Below are positions 37,281 to 48,916 of a DNA stretch of 64,000 nucleotides, one piece after another; position 1 is the stretch's first letter, and every line of letters starts with the position of its first letter. The translations under genes and the position numbers were made by a program. The stretch is from Clitopilus passeckerianus. Taxonomy: Eukaryota; Basidiomycota; Agaricomycetes; Agaricales; Entolomataceae. A model generated the notes under the pieces. The model did no database searches. It saw only the letters and a list, made by a program, of their open reading frames with translations, and was not told the DNA's origin. The stretch lies in the NCBI GenBank assembly GCA_944990035.1, contig CALYLX010000142.1, positions 1,426,001 through 1,490,000 of the forward strand. The letters run 5' to 3'.

Positions 37281-39997
37281 ATGAGGCTTCCCTCGGCCCT
37301 CCTAAACTTGGGCCTGACGGCTCAAATCCCGTTCTTATCTCCCAATCCATCGCAAGCGCCTACTAAATCGATCATGGTTCCTCCCGCTGCCTCTCCTGCG
37401 CGTGCTTTTGCGTTCAAAGAGGGATCGGACGTGTTTGCGCCTAAGGATCTGGTGAGTGCCTACGAGTCATTTAGTGAGATGTATTCAACAGAAGAGTAGG
37501 TTCAACTTGCACGCCCTGGAGCTGGTGTTGCGAACGAAGCTGGTGATTTAGTGCTCGTTCCCGTTTCTCAGTTCTCGTTGCATGATAAAAAGTATATTGC
37601 TTTCCACATCTCCTCTCGTCGCGTTCTCATTCTCATTACTACAAAGGAACAAGAAATCAATCGTCCTAGTCCCCGTCGACTCTCCCGCTTCTCCTCTCGA
37701 AGTTCCCGTAAGTCTTTCTCTCCCGTCGCTATGCTGCGGAACTAAACCGCCTTTCCCCCCTAGCTCGAGAATGGCGGAGAGACATTCTGGCTCACCTCCC
37801 GCACCGTCGGACACGTCGTCGAAGGCGACACCGGACTCGAACTCTACGCTATAAACCTCCGTCTCCACTCTTCCTCCCCCGACACCTTCTCCCTATCCAC
37901 TGTCACCACCACCCCAACCCTCATCGCCAAACTCCCCAACAAATCCGCGTCCAACTTCCGCTACAGCGCCAAAACCGGCCACCTCCTCTTCTCGGACTAC
38001 GTCTACCCCAACGGCAACCTATCCGATGTCGGTAGACTGGACGAGGAGTGGGAGAATCGCGGGAACACGGCGATGGTGTTTGATGAGGGGTTTGAGAGGC
38101 ATTGGGATACATGGGTGGGGGAGAAGAGGAGTACGTTGGTTAGTACGAGGTTGTATCTGGATCCGGATAGGGAGTGGAGGTTTGAGGGGGGTTTCGTTAA
38201 TCTTTTGGAAGGGACGGGGCATGTAAGTGAACAGGATTTCTCTCAGGGGTGGTATACTGACTACGATATAGAGCACCCCAGTCGAGCCATTCGGCGGAAC
38301 AGACGACTTTGACTTGGCTGGTGAGACCGTGATCTATACCACCAAAGACCCCAAGCTCCCCGAAGCGTGGCATACCAAGCAGAACGTCTACATCACCTCC
38401 ATCCACGACTCTAAATCGCCCAAGGAACTCACCAGCGGGAAACAAGGCGCTATACACAGCCCTGTCCTCGACCCCCAAGGCAGAAAGGCAGCATGGCTCG
38501 AGCTGGATAAAGACGGGTACGAGAGTGACAGAGCGAAGATTGTCATCTATGATCTGGAGAAGGACGTGCGGTATACTCTTACGCAGGGGTGGGATAGAAG
38601 TCCGGATTCGATCGCGTTCTCGAAAGACGGGCTCTTGCTCTACCTCACAGCTGGCGACGAAGCGAAAGTCAAGATCTTCGCTCTTCCCGTCCCGCCCACC
38701 CCGGCTGAATCGTCTACGAACCCAAAGTTGGATCCGGTTTACACCAAGCCTATTGCGTTGACGCATGGAAAGGCTGCATCGGGGATTCAACCACTTTTCA
38801 CTGGAAGGTTGTTGTTCACCCAGTCTTCGTTCACTTCTCCGAACGAGGTGTTCATCATCAAGAACCTCCCCCAACTCGCCGATGCTATCCTCCAAAACAA
38901 CGTTGAAGGGATCCAACCAGAAATCGAGCAGCTCACCTGGCTTACCGAGAAGGGCCTTCAGGGCAAGAACCTGAGCGAGGGTGAGAATTACTGGTTTGAA
39001 GGAGCGGAGGGCAAGAGGGTGCAAGGGTGGGTGTTGAAGCCCCGAGGGTATAAGGAGGGTGAGGAGAAGAAGTGGCCGGTTGTGTTGTTGATCCATGGAG
39101 GCCCGCAGGGGGCTTGGGAGGATCAGTGGAGTAATAGGTGGAATCCGAATAGTGAGTGATTCTGGTGCTTGAAGGGATGAGGATGGAGACTGATGAAGCG
39201 TAGTGTTTGCTCAGCAGGGATATTTCGTGGTTATGATTAACCCGACTGGGAGTACGACTTTCGGGCAAGGTGGGTATTGGTGGTTTGTTGAATTTGAGAG
39301 GTGTTTGCTGATGAGACGATAGAATTCACGGACGCGATTGCGGAAGATTGGGGAGGAAAGCCGTTTGTTGATATGCAAAAGGGGTGGAAGGTTGCGTTGG
39401 AGAAGTATCCTGCTATTGATGCCGATCGGGCTGTTGCTGCTGGTGCTTCTTGGGGTGGATATGCTATCTAGTGAGTGGCTCCTGTTATTCTCGATCTCAT
39501 TGCTAACGATCATCCAGCTGGATCCAAGGCCACCCCGAATACGGGTTCAACTTCAAAGCCCTGGTTGCACACGACGGCGTGTTCGACTCCAACTACAACG
39601 GCTACTCCACCGACGAGCTGTTCTTCTTCAACCACGAATGGGGAGGACGCCCCTGGGACGCCAAGAGCAAAGCTCTCTCGGAGAAGTTCAGCCCGAGCAA
39701 CTTTGTGCACAAGTGGTCGACGCCGCTGTTGGCTATTCATGGGAGCAAGGATTATAGGCTTCCAGAGACGGAGAGTATTGCTGCGTATCATGCGTTGCAG
39801 CAGTTGGGTGTGAGGACCAGGCTTGTTATCTTCCCGGATGAGAATCATTGGGTGTTGAAGCATGGGAATAGGTGAGTGCCAGTGGCGTTTTTTGGATAGT
39901 GGGTGGAAATACTGATGATGCGGTTTTTTTCAGTTTGAAATGGCACTATGAGGTGTTCCGGTGGTTTGACGAGTTTGTTGGAGAGTCTGCCAAATGA
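37281..39997 (+). CDS. Dipeptidyl peptidase 5-like S9 serine peptidase
   Basis: Nine exons (37281-37451, 37500-37591, 37647-37707, 37764-38222, 38272-39151, 39204-39269, 39323-39470, 39518-39871, 39934-39997) encode 764 residues. The first about 500 residues form a beta-propeller (SPDSIAFSKDGLLLYLTAGD); the C-terminal alpha/beta-hydrolase has the full S9 triad: Ser about 619 in GASWGGY, Asp about 704 in HGSKDYRLP and His about 736 in PDENHW. LLIHGGPQGAWEDQWSNRWN is the oxyanion-side motif of the S9C group that includes Aspergillus DPP-V. The N-terminus (MRLPSALLNLGLTAQIPFL) could be a weak signal peptide, so secretion is possible but not certain. Confidence 0.93.
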
Positions 39998-40206
39998 ATT
40001 GTATTTTTTTTTGAATATCTTTCTATTAGTATCTGTAGTTGAAATGTATTGAATTGAATTGAAGCACGTGGGGTCTCCATATGTCAAGATCATGTTCTAT
40101 TTGCATGACACCACCAGAACCGACCATGCTCGCTTCCTGAGCTCAGTCGTCGCTACTCTTTAACGAACACGAACCGTCACGCCATTTATGAAATACGACT
40201 ACAACC

Positions 40207-43200
40207 ATGGGTGATATTCAGAACAGACCTTTCTCGAAGAATTATAGGTTAGTGGGCGCTTGCTGCTACTACTATGACGCCAGTTGCTCATGGAAGGCAT
40301 TAAAGTGGTCTTATCAACCAGTCTGTTATTGCCCTTGGGATTACTGTCGTATGTGTTACAGGACAAGAACTTATGAAGAGAAGACGAAGAGGGAAGGGGA
40401 AGGAAGCGAAAGAGGAAGATGGGCTTGGAAGTAGGGAGGGTTGGGAGTTTGGATAGTGAGTCCTGGCCATTGACGTCAGGCAACTACTGACTGGTTTCTA
40501 GTTTATACCAAGGTCGAAGCTGGGCGAGGTAGCTAGTGTTGACTGTTTTGAAAGTGGACTGAAATTGACACCGTCATAGGTACCCCTCGCCACCATCGCC
40601 GCAGGGATGGCCACTCTCTTGGGTGAAGCAAGCTATACAGTTTCCCGAAGCAGAGATGCTCAGGCTACGAGGCGTGGACGCAACATTATATATTCGATTT
40701 ATGAGAGGTTGCTGTATGTCCGTTTCCTACCTCAATGCTGGCTCCAACTGACCACCTTTCTACAGTCTGGTTCGTCCTCCTTCACACCTTTACAACCTTC
40801 CCTATACTCTTCCCAATCCACGTCCGCTTCTCCGACGACCAAATATCCCCCAAATCTATGACACGTGCCTCTATCTCCTCATTGGTTAACACGGATACAG
40901 GCAAACACCTTCTCTGGATCCACATCTGTCTCCTGTTCTGGGTCACCCTCAGCTGGGTGGGCACCCTTCTCTGGATCTGTCATGGAGCCTTTAGACTGAG
41001 GGCCGAGAATATCCTGATTTTACGAAACCGCTACGAATCTTCTACTGCTAGTCCCGGTGTAGACGATGACGACACCTACCACCCGCACCCGCACCCCCAA
41101 TACCCATTCACCGATATTCCGATCCTAACGGGGTCCAAACCACCCCGCGGCCTGCGGTGGCGCACCATCATGGTCTCGAACGTCCCGCACTCCCTGCGTA
41201 ACGAGAAAGATCTGAAAGAGTACTTTGAGTACTACATGACACGCAAACTTGAGAAGCCGTCTATGGGGCTGACGAGCTCGACGCAGCCGAGTATTGTGAA
41301 TAAGACAATCGCGTTTTTGTTTAACCGCGCGAAGCGGATTCCGGTGTCGGTCAAGGTGCCATTTTTGGCGGGGGAGACGAGAAATAGCTCGTTGGATGAT
41401 TCGGAGGCAGGGCATATGGCTGCGAGTACGAGTGCTTCTAGGACACAGGAGAGGACTGCGCCGGAGATTGAGAGGGTGGTTATTGCGAGGAAGATGACGG
41501 AGCTCGCATCGCTTTTACGGAGACGGGAGGAGACGATATCGAATTTAGAGGCGGCGCATATCAAGTTGGCGCAGAAGACATTGGCGGCGGTGAAGTGTGT
41601 TATAGATTCGGAAGGGGGTGTTGATGGGAGTATGAAGTTGCCGACTATGACGACGAGGAAGAGGAAGGCGATTGAGAAGCACAAGAGTGGGGCTATTAAT
41701 TTGAAGCCTGGGGATTTGGAGCGGGGTGGTACCATAGATGGGAAGTTTGAGCCTTTCGAGGGGACGGATGATGAAGCTAGGGAGCGGATGGAAGAGGTGG
41801 TCCGGGTTATGAAGCCTTTCGTAGAGGAGTTCGGATTGCTCCACCAGTCAGCGGCGAAGGCGAAAGTGGGGAGGATGTTCACCAGGTCGAAGAGGTATTC
41901 GTATTCGTGGAAACAGTTGGGTGAGGAAGAGAGGGAGTCGGTGGACGTCAAGTCGCCTATCTCCCCTACATCCCCTACATCCCCTACCTATCCACCCCCC
42001 AATACCAATAACGGGAAACAGAGACGAAACTCGACGGCCCCCCACAAGATGATCTGGGAGGCTCTTTACAGCCTCCCCCGATCCACACTAGACCACTACC
42101 AACCCCTCATCAACCTCTCGCACCTCTTCCGGGGGAAAACTGTCCCCTCCATCGACTACTACACCACCAAACTCAACCTCTTGAACTCCCTCATTACCGA
42201 AGCTCGGGCCAAGTCCATCTCGGACTTCGAGCCAGTGAGCACGGCGTTTGTGACGTTCAAGGAACCGAGGGATGCGAGGAGGGCGTGCAAGTATTTGGCT
42301 GTGCATCCGAATAATGTGTTGAGTTGTGTGGTGGAGATGGCGCCGATGTATTGGGATTTGGATTGGGAGAGGGTTATGAAGGGGACGTTTGGGGGCGAGT
42401 TTGTCAAGGATTGGGTTGTTGATTTGGGGGTTTGGTAAGTGAATGGCCTTTTTAGAGAACTAGAGACAAAGGCTTGATTTGGTATGACAGGGGTTTCACA
42501 CTTTTTTGGCTTTTCCCGGTTTCGTTGTTGGTGGGTTTGGTGTCGATTCAGAATATTAGTTTGTTCTGGCCGAATTTGGTGAGTATTCTCTTACTTCCCC
42601 TCAATCCTGTTCTAACCTCAATACTCAGAAACGCTACCTCGACAAACACCCATGGGAAGAAGAAGTCATACAATCCTTCCTCCCCACCGTCTTTGTAGCC
42701 CTCCTCGCCCTGCTCATCCCCCTCATTCTCCTGCTCATAGCCAAAAAGGCACATACGATCAAAACCCTCTCGGCGTTACACGATAGGATCATGACAAGAT
42801 ACTATAAATTCTTGATCGTGAATGTCCTGGTGTTTTTCTGTGTGGGCACGGCGGCGCTGCAGAGTTTGCTGGAGAGTTTTAGAATTGCGAGTGGTGGGGA
42901 TCAGGGGAAGGCGAGGCCGAATGTGTTGAAGATTGTGGCGGATAGTTTTCCGACTGCAGGACCATTTTATGTTGGGTGGTGTAGGTGTTTTCCCACTCAT
43001 TTATTGGATCTAGAAGACGCTGATTGGTTTGGGGGATGTTTATAGTGATTTTGACGACGGCGTTGCATGGGGCTTTTGAGATTGTTCTCCGTGAGTTTTT
43101 GTTTCCTTAGCAAGGCGGGTTGGCTGGCTCTAACTTATTTTTGTAGTCGGGCTACCTCTTATCATGTATCCTTCCACCTCAAGACAGGTCACACCGTAAG

Positions 43201-45059
43201 CCCTTGTTTTGTTGGATGTGGTCACAATATACTTATCGGTGGATAGACGCAAGCGAGCAGTCGGGATTCGACCTCGCACCCTTAATTTTTATTGTAAGTT
43301 CATGCTGAACTATGATGACTTGATTTTTATTAACCTCGGACACACTAGATTGGCTACCAAATCATCTCCTGGTCATACATGTTTTATTATTATTCTCGGT
43401 TTTTAATCCGTTTGTTCTTCCGTTTGGGACTCTGTACTTTTTCGTGCAGATGGGTGAGTTAGCTGTTGTTTAGTAACTCTTGGCTTGCTAAAGTTTCGTG
43501 TAGGTGTTATGAAGAACCAGTTACTCCATGTTTACGCGAAACATTACGAGTGTAATGGAGAACGTATCCTTATTAGGATTGTTCGATATTCCTTAGATGG
43601 TGGGTATTGGTGCTCGTTTTCCGCACATTGATGCTGATATTTGGGATATAGGCCTCATCCTCGCGCAGGCTGTCTTCCTTGCCTACATGGTAGTACTCAG
43701 AAAGGAAGTCAACGTCGGGCTCGCGGCGTTCTTGATCATTGTCACGGTGCTCACGAAGGTCTTGTAAGTATAATCAACGTCGTCTCCATGCCTGGCAATC
43801 CCTTTCATAAGATTCTAACGGCGATATTTTTCAGCCTTACACGCATGTGCCGTGCACAGTTCGAGAAGGACGATCTAGAGGAAAGCGAAGTTATGTGCAA
43901 CGCAACGCCCCCAAGAGGATCAGAAATGACTGTCCCGGATTATCCAGTGGAGAAGAACGAATCTCCTGTCGCAAAGCCGCAGCGTTCAGGATTCGCTTCC
44001 TTGAAGATGCCTCAGTGGATAGACTTCTCCTATAGGAGTATGCATCGACAACCTCAGTTACGCCGCCAGCCTATTCCATTCGAGTCCCAGGATCGGTCAT
44101 TTTCAAGGTTAACGTCGATGTCGTTTGATCGCCTAAGGGAACTGGAGCCATCGACAGCGGGACCACATATAAAACGTAGATCTCGCAGTCAGTCTGCGTA
44201 CGAACCTGGCCGCCCCAATCGTATATCGTTGGGAATTCTGGATGAAAGGCGAGCGCTTGGCAACGGACCCGTCACCCCGCATCTCTGCGCTATCCCTTGG
44301 GATGACAATTACACCATTGACCTTCCCTACGACAATCCATTTTATGCACGACCATTCGACAATGTACTGTGGCTACCTCGCAATCCCATCGGGGTCTTGG
44401 ATATGGATGACACGGTCGATCTCAAGGTGTCCTTAACTGTTGACCCAACCGGTGGGAGGCTTGGCAATTGGCTTGGCTCAAGGACGACGGAATCGCCGCA
44501 AGAAGTCATGGCGGCAGATGCGAAGTCTTTGGTTGCCAGTGAACGCCCAACCACTGCACACACGCAGAAGTCGTTCATGATTAATGGGACAGAAGATATC
44601 GACCTTCCTTCCACGATCGCCATGCGCGTTGAACGACGCGAGGGTGACGTCGAGCAGGCACAACAACCACCCAAGCGACGACCGACGGTCTACGGAGAAA
44701 ATTCACTCCCCAGAACGCTTCGTTCTATCTCGTCGATAACCGAGAGGACACCCTCTCGTTCGTTGACGAGCATGCCTTCATTCCACTTATCAGTGGAACA
44801 TGAAGCCGACGACGCGAGGAGTTTCCCCGCACCTGGGGAAGCTGCCGGACCGGCATTTCTACATCCTTCACACTCACGGATGTCGCTAGCGTCGTCCTCT
44901 CACAAGGTCTCTGTGCAGAACGCGATCATTCAGGAAGTTATTGCGGAGGAAAAAGCTGCGCTGATTGATCGCATTGAGGATGAACAGGCGGAGAATGCAA
45001 AGGCCACGAAGAAGTCACGATCCTGGTTCACGTCATGGATGTTCAGGAAGCAGGAGTAA
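40207..45059 (+). CDS. CSC1/OSCA-family (TMEM63, DUF221) ion channel
   Basis: Fourteen exons (40207-40247, 40306-40455, 40502-40528, 40580-40713, 40766-42434, 42491-42578, 42629-42980, 43046-43090, 43147-43195, 43247-43293, 43349-43453, 43504-43599, 43652-43763, 43835-45059) encode 1379 residues. N-terminal membrane helices (GLINQSVIALGITVVCVTG; CFWFVLLHTFTTFPILFPI; WIHICLLFWVTLSWVGTLL) are followed by a large cytosolic domain in exon 5 and then the multi-span pore region (VFVALLALLIPLILLLIAKK; LGLPLIMYPSTSRQVTPRKR; YYWLPNHLLVIHVLLLFSVF). These are the RSN1_TM, cytosolic PHM7 and RSN1_7TM modules of mechanosensitive/osmosensitive channels. The donor of exon 4 was chosen to restore RGCFWFV. 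The last exon adds a soluble tail of about 400 residues. The cytosolic loop has a short Ser-Pro-Thr repeat near 41960-41990. Confidence 0.9.
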
Positions 45060-45413
45060 TTACAGGGTTTATTTCGTGCGGAACTATAACTTCTCTCTTT
45101 CACGCTGCTAAGATTTGATACCTCGGATTAATTGTAGAGACCACACACCTATCATTATTGCATTGCATGTCGATTTTTACCCCGCGTGATCGTGCGTGAT
45201 CAAGGACTTGACAACAGGAAGCTTGCGATGTCATTGATTCCTCGAACCTTACTATTTTCCGTGCTCCCGACGATTTTCCCTCCACAATGGCCAAACCTCG
45301 CATAGACTCTAGTTGAGACACTTACGCCGACGTTTCTTCTTTCACAGAATAGAATTTTCTGTGCACTATATATACGGCAGACATGGACACACGGGTCTCC
45401 ATCCAATCCAACC
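45060..45413. promoter_or_regulatory. Upstream region of the GH131 gene with TATA box
   Basis: This 354-bp stretch holds the CSC1-like 3' end and the GH131 promoter. A clear TATATATA lies at 45367-45374, 40 bp before the start codon, a strong core promoter element as is usual for induced secreted enzymes. No certain carbon-catabolite site was identified. Confidence 0.55.
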
Positions 45414-46678
45414 ATGATTGCACGCACCTGGGCTATTCTCTCTGCTTTGGCTATTTCTGCACGCGCAGGTACTACCCTGTGGTCAGGAAGCTTTGACTAC
45501 TACAGTACCTCTGCAGACTTCGACAAATGTAAGCAAAGTCTGCTTAGTTTTTATCCGCTCATAGGTGTTGATGCTCTCCTTTCTCTAGGGTCCTGGTCCA
45601 ACCAAGTCGGTGAATACCAATGGGTAGGTCACATAAACCGTGTCTTTTTTTATAAAAACAAAGTTCTAACGAGTGGCGGGGCACCAGTATATCCATGGTG
45701 CTCAGAACACCTCACGTTACCTGTCTTTGGACCCGTCCTACAAGAACCCGGCGTCCAGCGAGAAGCGCGGTTTGAAGCTTTCAATCGACTCGACCTCGAC
45801 ATGGAACTCTCAATTCCAGCGATCTGAGCTCATCCCTCAGACCACCGCCAACCTTGGCCAAGGAAACCTCTTCTACCACTTCTCGATGAAGCGAAGCACA
45901 GCTAATGGACCGGTTGTACGCCTCTTAATTTCACTAGATTGACTGGAATCGACGCTGATGCCCCTGTTAGTCAACTTCAGAGCACCAAATCTGCTTCTTC
46001 GAGTCTCACTTCACTGAGCTCAAGTACGGTGTTGGCTCTAACCCCAACAACCTCGTGTGGATGGTTTCAGGTGTTGAGAAGTGGTCAACCCCATATGTTG
46101 CTGATCAATGGCTTAACTTTGCCTATGACATCGATGTGGGTTGTTTCCCCAGTTCAATCTGCCCTCTTTAACTGAAAGTTCTTGTTATAGTTCAGCGCCG
46201 GGACCGTCGGTCTGTGGGCATCCACTGGCAGCAACCCCTTGAAGAAGGTTGTCAACAACATCTCTGCTTCTACTTCTACAAACTCTGCCGACTGGCATCT
46301 TGGTGTTCTCCGTATTAATTCTGGTCCTGAGCAAGAGGACTACTACTTCAGTGGCGTCTACGTCGAGAGCGGTCCCATCACCACCTCTGTCGGTACTGGC
46401 GGCGGCGGCGGCACCACCACTCCTCCCACTACTACTCCTCCCACTACTACACCCCCCACCACCACGCCCCCTACGACCACCACCACTACCACAGCTGGCC
46501 CAGCTCAGACCCAATGGGGTCAATGCGGTGGCACCGGTTGGACTGGACCCACCACCTGCGTTGCCCCGTCCACCTGCCAGGCAGTGTCTCCCCCCTACTA
46601 TTACCAGGTAAGCAATTGTAATACTCCGCGGTAGAGCAACCGGCTGACTAGTTATTTTCCTTCTTGTAGTGCAAGTAA
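45414..46678 (+). CDS. Secreted GH131 beta-glucanase with C-terminal CBM1
   Basis: Six exons (45414-45528, 45589-45623, 45688-45912, 45971-46135, 46191-46607, 46670-46678) encode 321 residues. A signal peptide ([19 protein letters not shown]) leads into the GH131 catalytic domain: [51 protein letters not shown] and [15 protein letters not shown]131 enzymes cut beta-1,3/1,4/1,6-glucans and are typical of wood- and litter-decay fungi. A Thr/Pro linker follows, then a fungal cellulose-binding CBM1 ([19 protein letters not shown] to YYYQCK). The final exon is just nine bases coding Cys-Lys-stop; that Cys completes the CBM1 disulfides. Intron 1 is 60 nt and has no in-frame stop. A CE16 gene lies 545 bp downstream on the same strand. 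Confidence 0.93.
46411..46493 (+). repeat. Thr/Pro linker repeat in the GH131 gene
   Basis: A tandem run of about 12-nt units coding Pro-Pro-Thr-Thr-Thr joins the GH131 domain to CBM1. Such linkers are normally O-glycosylated and the repeat count can vary between strains. Confidence 0.8.
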
Positions 46679-47223
46679 ACTTATCTCAGCTCCAGCCGGA
46701 CATGGGTTCAATTTTTAGGGAGATTCGTCGGAAAATGGATTTGAATGGCATTGCGTTAACTTCGACACGAAAATTCAAACATGATTTCTTTGATCTACAT
46801 ATAACGCCGATATTCTATCTGGCTGAGCTGGCTAGCAACATAAGACCGTCCGTGAAATTGAGTGCCCTCTTAGCGTGCCGAATAAGGGTCAAAACGCGCT
46901 AGTTACATTCTGCAGTCAAACTAGGACACTAATCCCACGCGGACCTGTCTATCCTCCAACGACTACCCCCGTAGGCCGGTACGACAAACCCTGGAAATGT
47001 CCGAACGACAAGCTCATGCCGAAATTATCTGACCTACACATCGTTACGGCCCGGGTACAGAACGCGGGCCACAACGAGAAAGAAACGATGGTCACGAGTC
47101 TTCTGCCTTGTCTGTGCTTAAGCCAGAGCCGGGAGCCTTCACTCGGACCCAAGGTTCCCTTAAATAACGTAGGAAAATCAGGTAGAATGTAAAATACGTT
47201 TTCTCGAGGAGTTTGTCGCCAAC
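46679..47223. promoter_or_regulatory. Intergenic region upstream of the CE16 gene
   Basis: The 545 bp between the two CAZyme genes hold the GH131 3' end and the CE16 promoter. A weak TATA-like TAAATAA lies at 47161-47167, 57 bp before the start codon. The small open frames here show no recognisable features. Confidence 0.4.
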
Positions 47224-48697
47224 ATGCGTCTGCTTCTCTTGGCCCATTTGCTTGCGCTCTCAACTGTGGTCCTAGCAATCTCTAGACCAAATAAAGCGAG
47301 ATTTAATTGGGATGCCGTAAAATATGTCTATGCCTTTGGAGATTCGTATTCGTTTGTCCAAGGAACTCTGGGGCATGCGAATTTTAGGTGAGTTATCCTC
47401 GCCCCGCCCACAGACAAATATTCTCAAGGAGCTTCCTAATGTCAGCTTCATTGGCGACGAACTCAACCCGGTATTCACCCCTCAGCAACTGCTCTCTAAC
47501 CAGATAATTCCGAGAAATGTTGGTGTCCAAGTGCCTTTTCCCTTAGCAATTATTGACCAAGCAATGTTTTTAGACCAGTTCAGAGGGTTCAAATTGGGTG
47601 AACCAGCGTATTCAACCTGACTCTCAAATCACGACTACTAACTTCCTTCACAGGTGGAGTATCTGACTGGCTGCTTTTCGGGTCTCCCTTCAAGGTGCTC
47701 AAAACGCCTCTATAATTTTGCCTTCGCTGGTGCAGACATCAGTGGCGACCTGTTAGTATTTTAGCCTTCCCCTTCTGCTTCACCGTGACGTAGGGATTCT
47801 GAATATCCTTCACAGGCTTCCTCTCCACCACGATTACACTCTTTCGCTCGTCAGACAAGTATGGCAATGGGCTACCTTTGCGGCAAACGTACTCCCCCAC
47901 CCTCCCGCCCAGACCTTGACGTTTTGGTGGATCGGTATTAACGACACTGGGGATACGGTCAACAATGCCACGGTGAGTAGCTTTGGGGAACGAATACTCT
48001 GGCCGTTTCTCAAAACGTATGTGTAGATAACCAACTTCGAGGCTTTCTGGGCAAAGGAAATGACTGCTTACTTTGGAGCAGTGGTAAATTTGTATTCACC
48101 ATGATGTTGAGAGGCTGTTGCTGATTCAACCACCTGTATTCTCAGGAAGTGGCCTATAATCATGGTCTCCTCAACCATGTGTTCGTTAATGTGCCTCCTG
48201 GCGGGCGTTCTCCAGGTTCCAACGGCAACCCGACGAAGGCTGCCCTCCAAAACAATCATACAATCCTTTACAATGAGGCGCTTGCCAGCTCGGCAGCCGA
48301 TTTCGCGAAAACTCATCCAGGTACGTGGGGTCATTTTCTACCTTCCTCCTACTCATGAGGAAGTTCATCAGACGCAAAGGTCGTAATCTTTGACGCGTAT
48401 AGTTGGTTCAATAATGTGCTGGATAACCCCGGGGCATACGGTTTCACCGACGTGACAGCGTGAGTGCCGTCATAGCGTTCTGGTACCAAGGCACGGGCTC
48501 ATGAACCTCTCCTAGCGCTCCGAGCGACCCAAGGAACACAACAGGATTCTTCTGGTATAGTGAGTCGAACATATACTCCATTTAAAGGTTTCACTGAGCC
48601 AACGGCAAATGTTACAGATTCGGGTCACCCAACAGAGGCGGTACACAAATTGTTGGCGAGCGCCATTAAAACCGAACTATATCAAGCTTCAAAGTAA
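47224..48697 (+). CDS. Secreted CE16 (SGNH/GDSL) acetylesterase
   Basis: Ten exons (47224-47387, 47446-47518, 47574-47597, 47654-47751, 47816-47972, 48027-48083, 48146-48320, 48372-48459, 48516-48559, 48618-48697) encode 319 residues. A signal peptide (MRLLLLAHLLALSTVVLA) precedes the SGNH hydrolase blocks: YVYAFGDSYSFVQGTLG with the nucleophile Ser in GDS, ADISGDLL, FWWIGINDTGD with the oxyanion Asn, and the catalytic Asp-His pair represented by NSGHPTEAVHKLLA. This is the family CE16 pattern; such enzymes remove acetyl groups from the non-reducing ends of xylo- and other oligosaccharides. The third exon is only 24 nt, but skipping it would lose the conserved SSEGSNW motif. It follows the GH131 gene on the same strand. 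Confidence 0.92.
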
Positions 48698-48916
48698 CCA
48701 TGATATGAAATTACAACTAAGGGACCATCGTTGTATTTTACTCAGCCAGAGCAGAGCTCCAGTGGATTGTCGAAAACAAAGGAACTAGCTACCTAAGTGA
48801 GGGGTGCATAAGAATAAAGAGCGGCGCGAGAAGTTAGTATGTAACGGTAATGTTCAACTTCCCAAATAATAGCAGCCAATAAGTACACAACTGAACCGTA
48901 AATTACTCATCCATGC

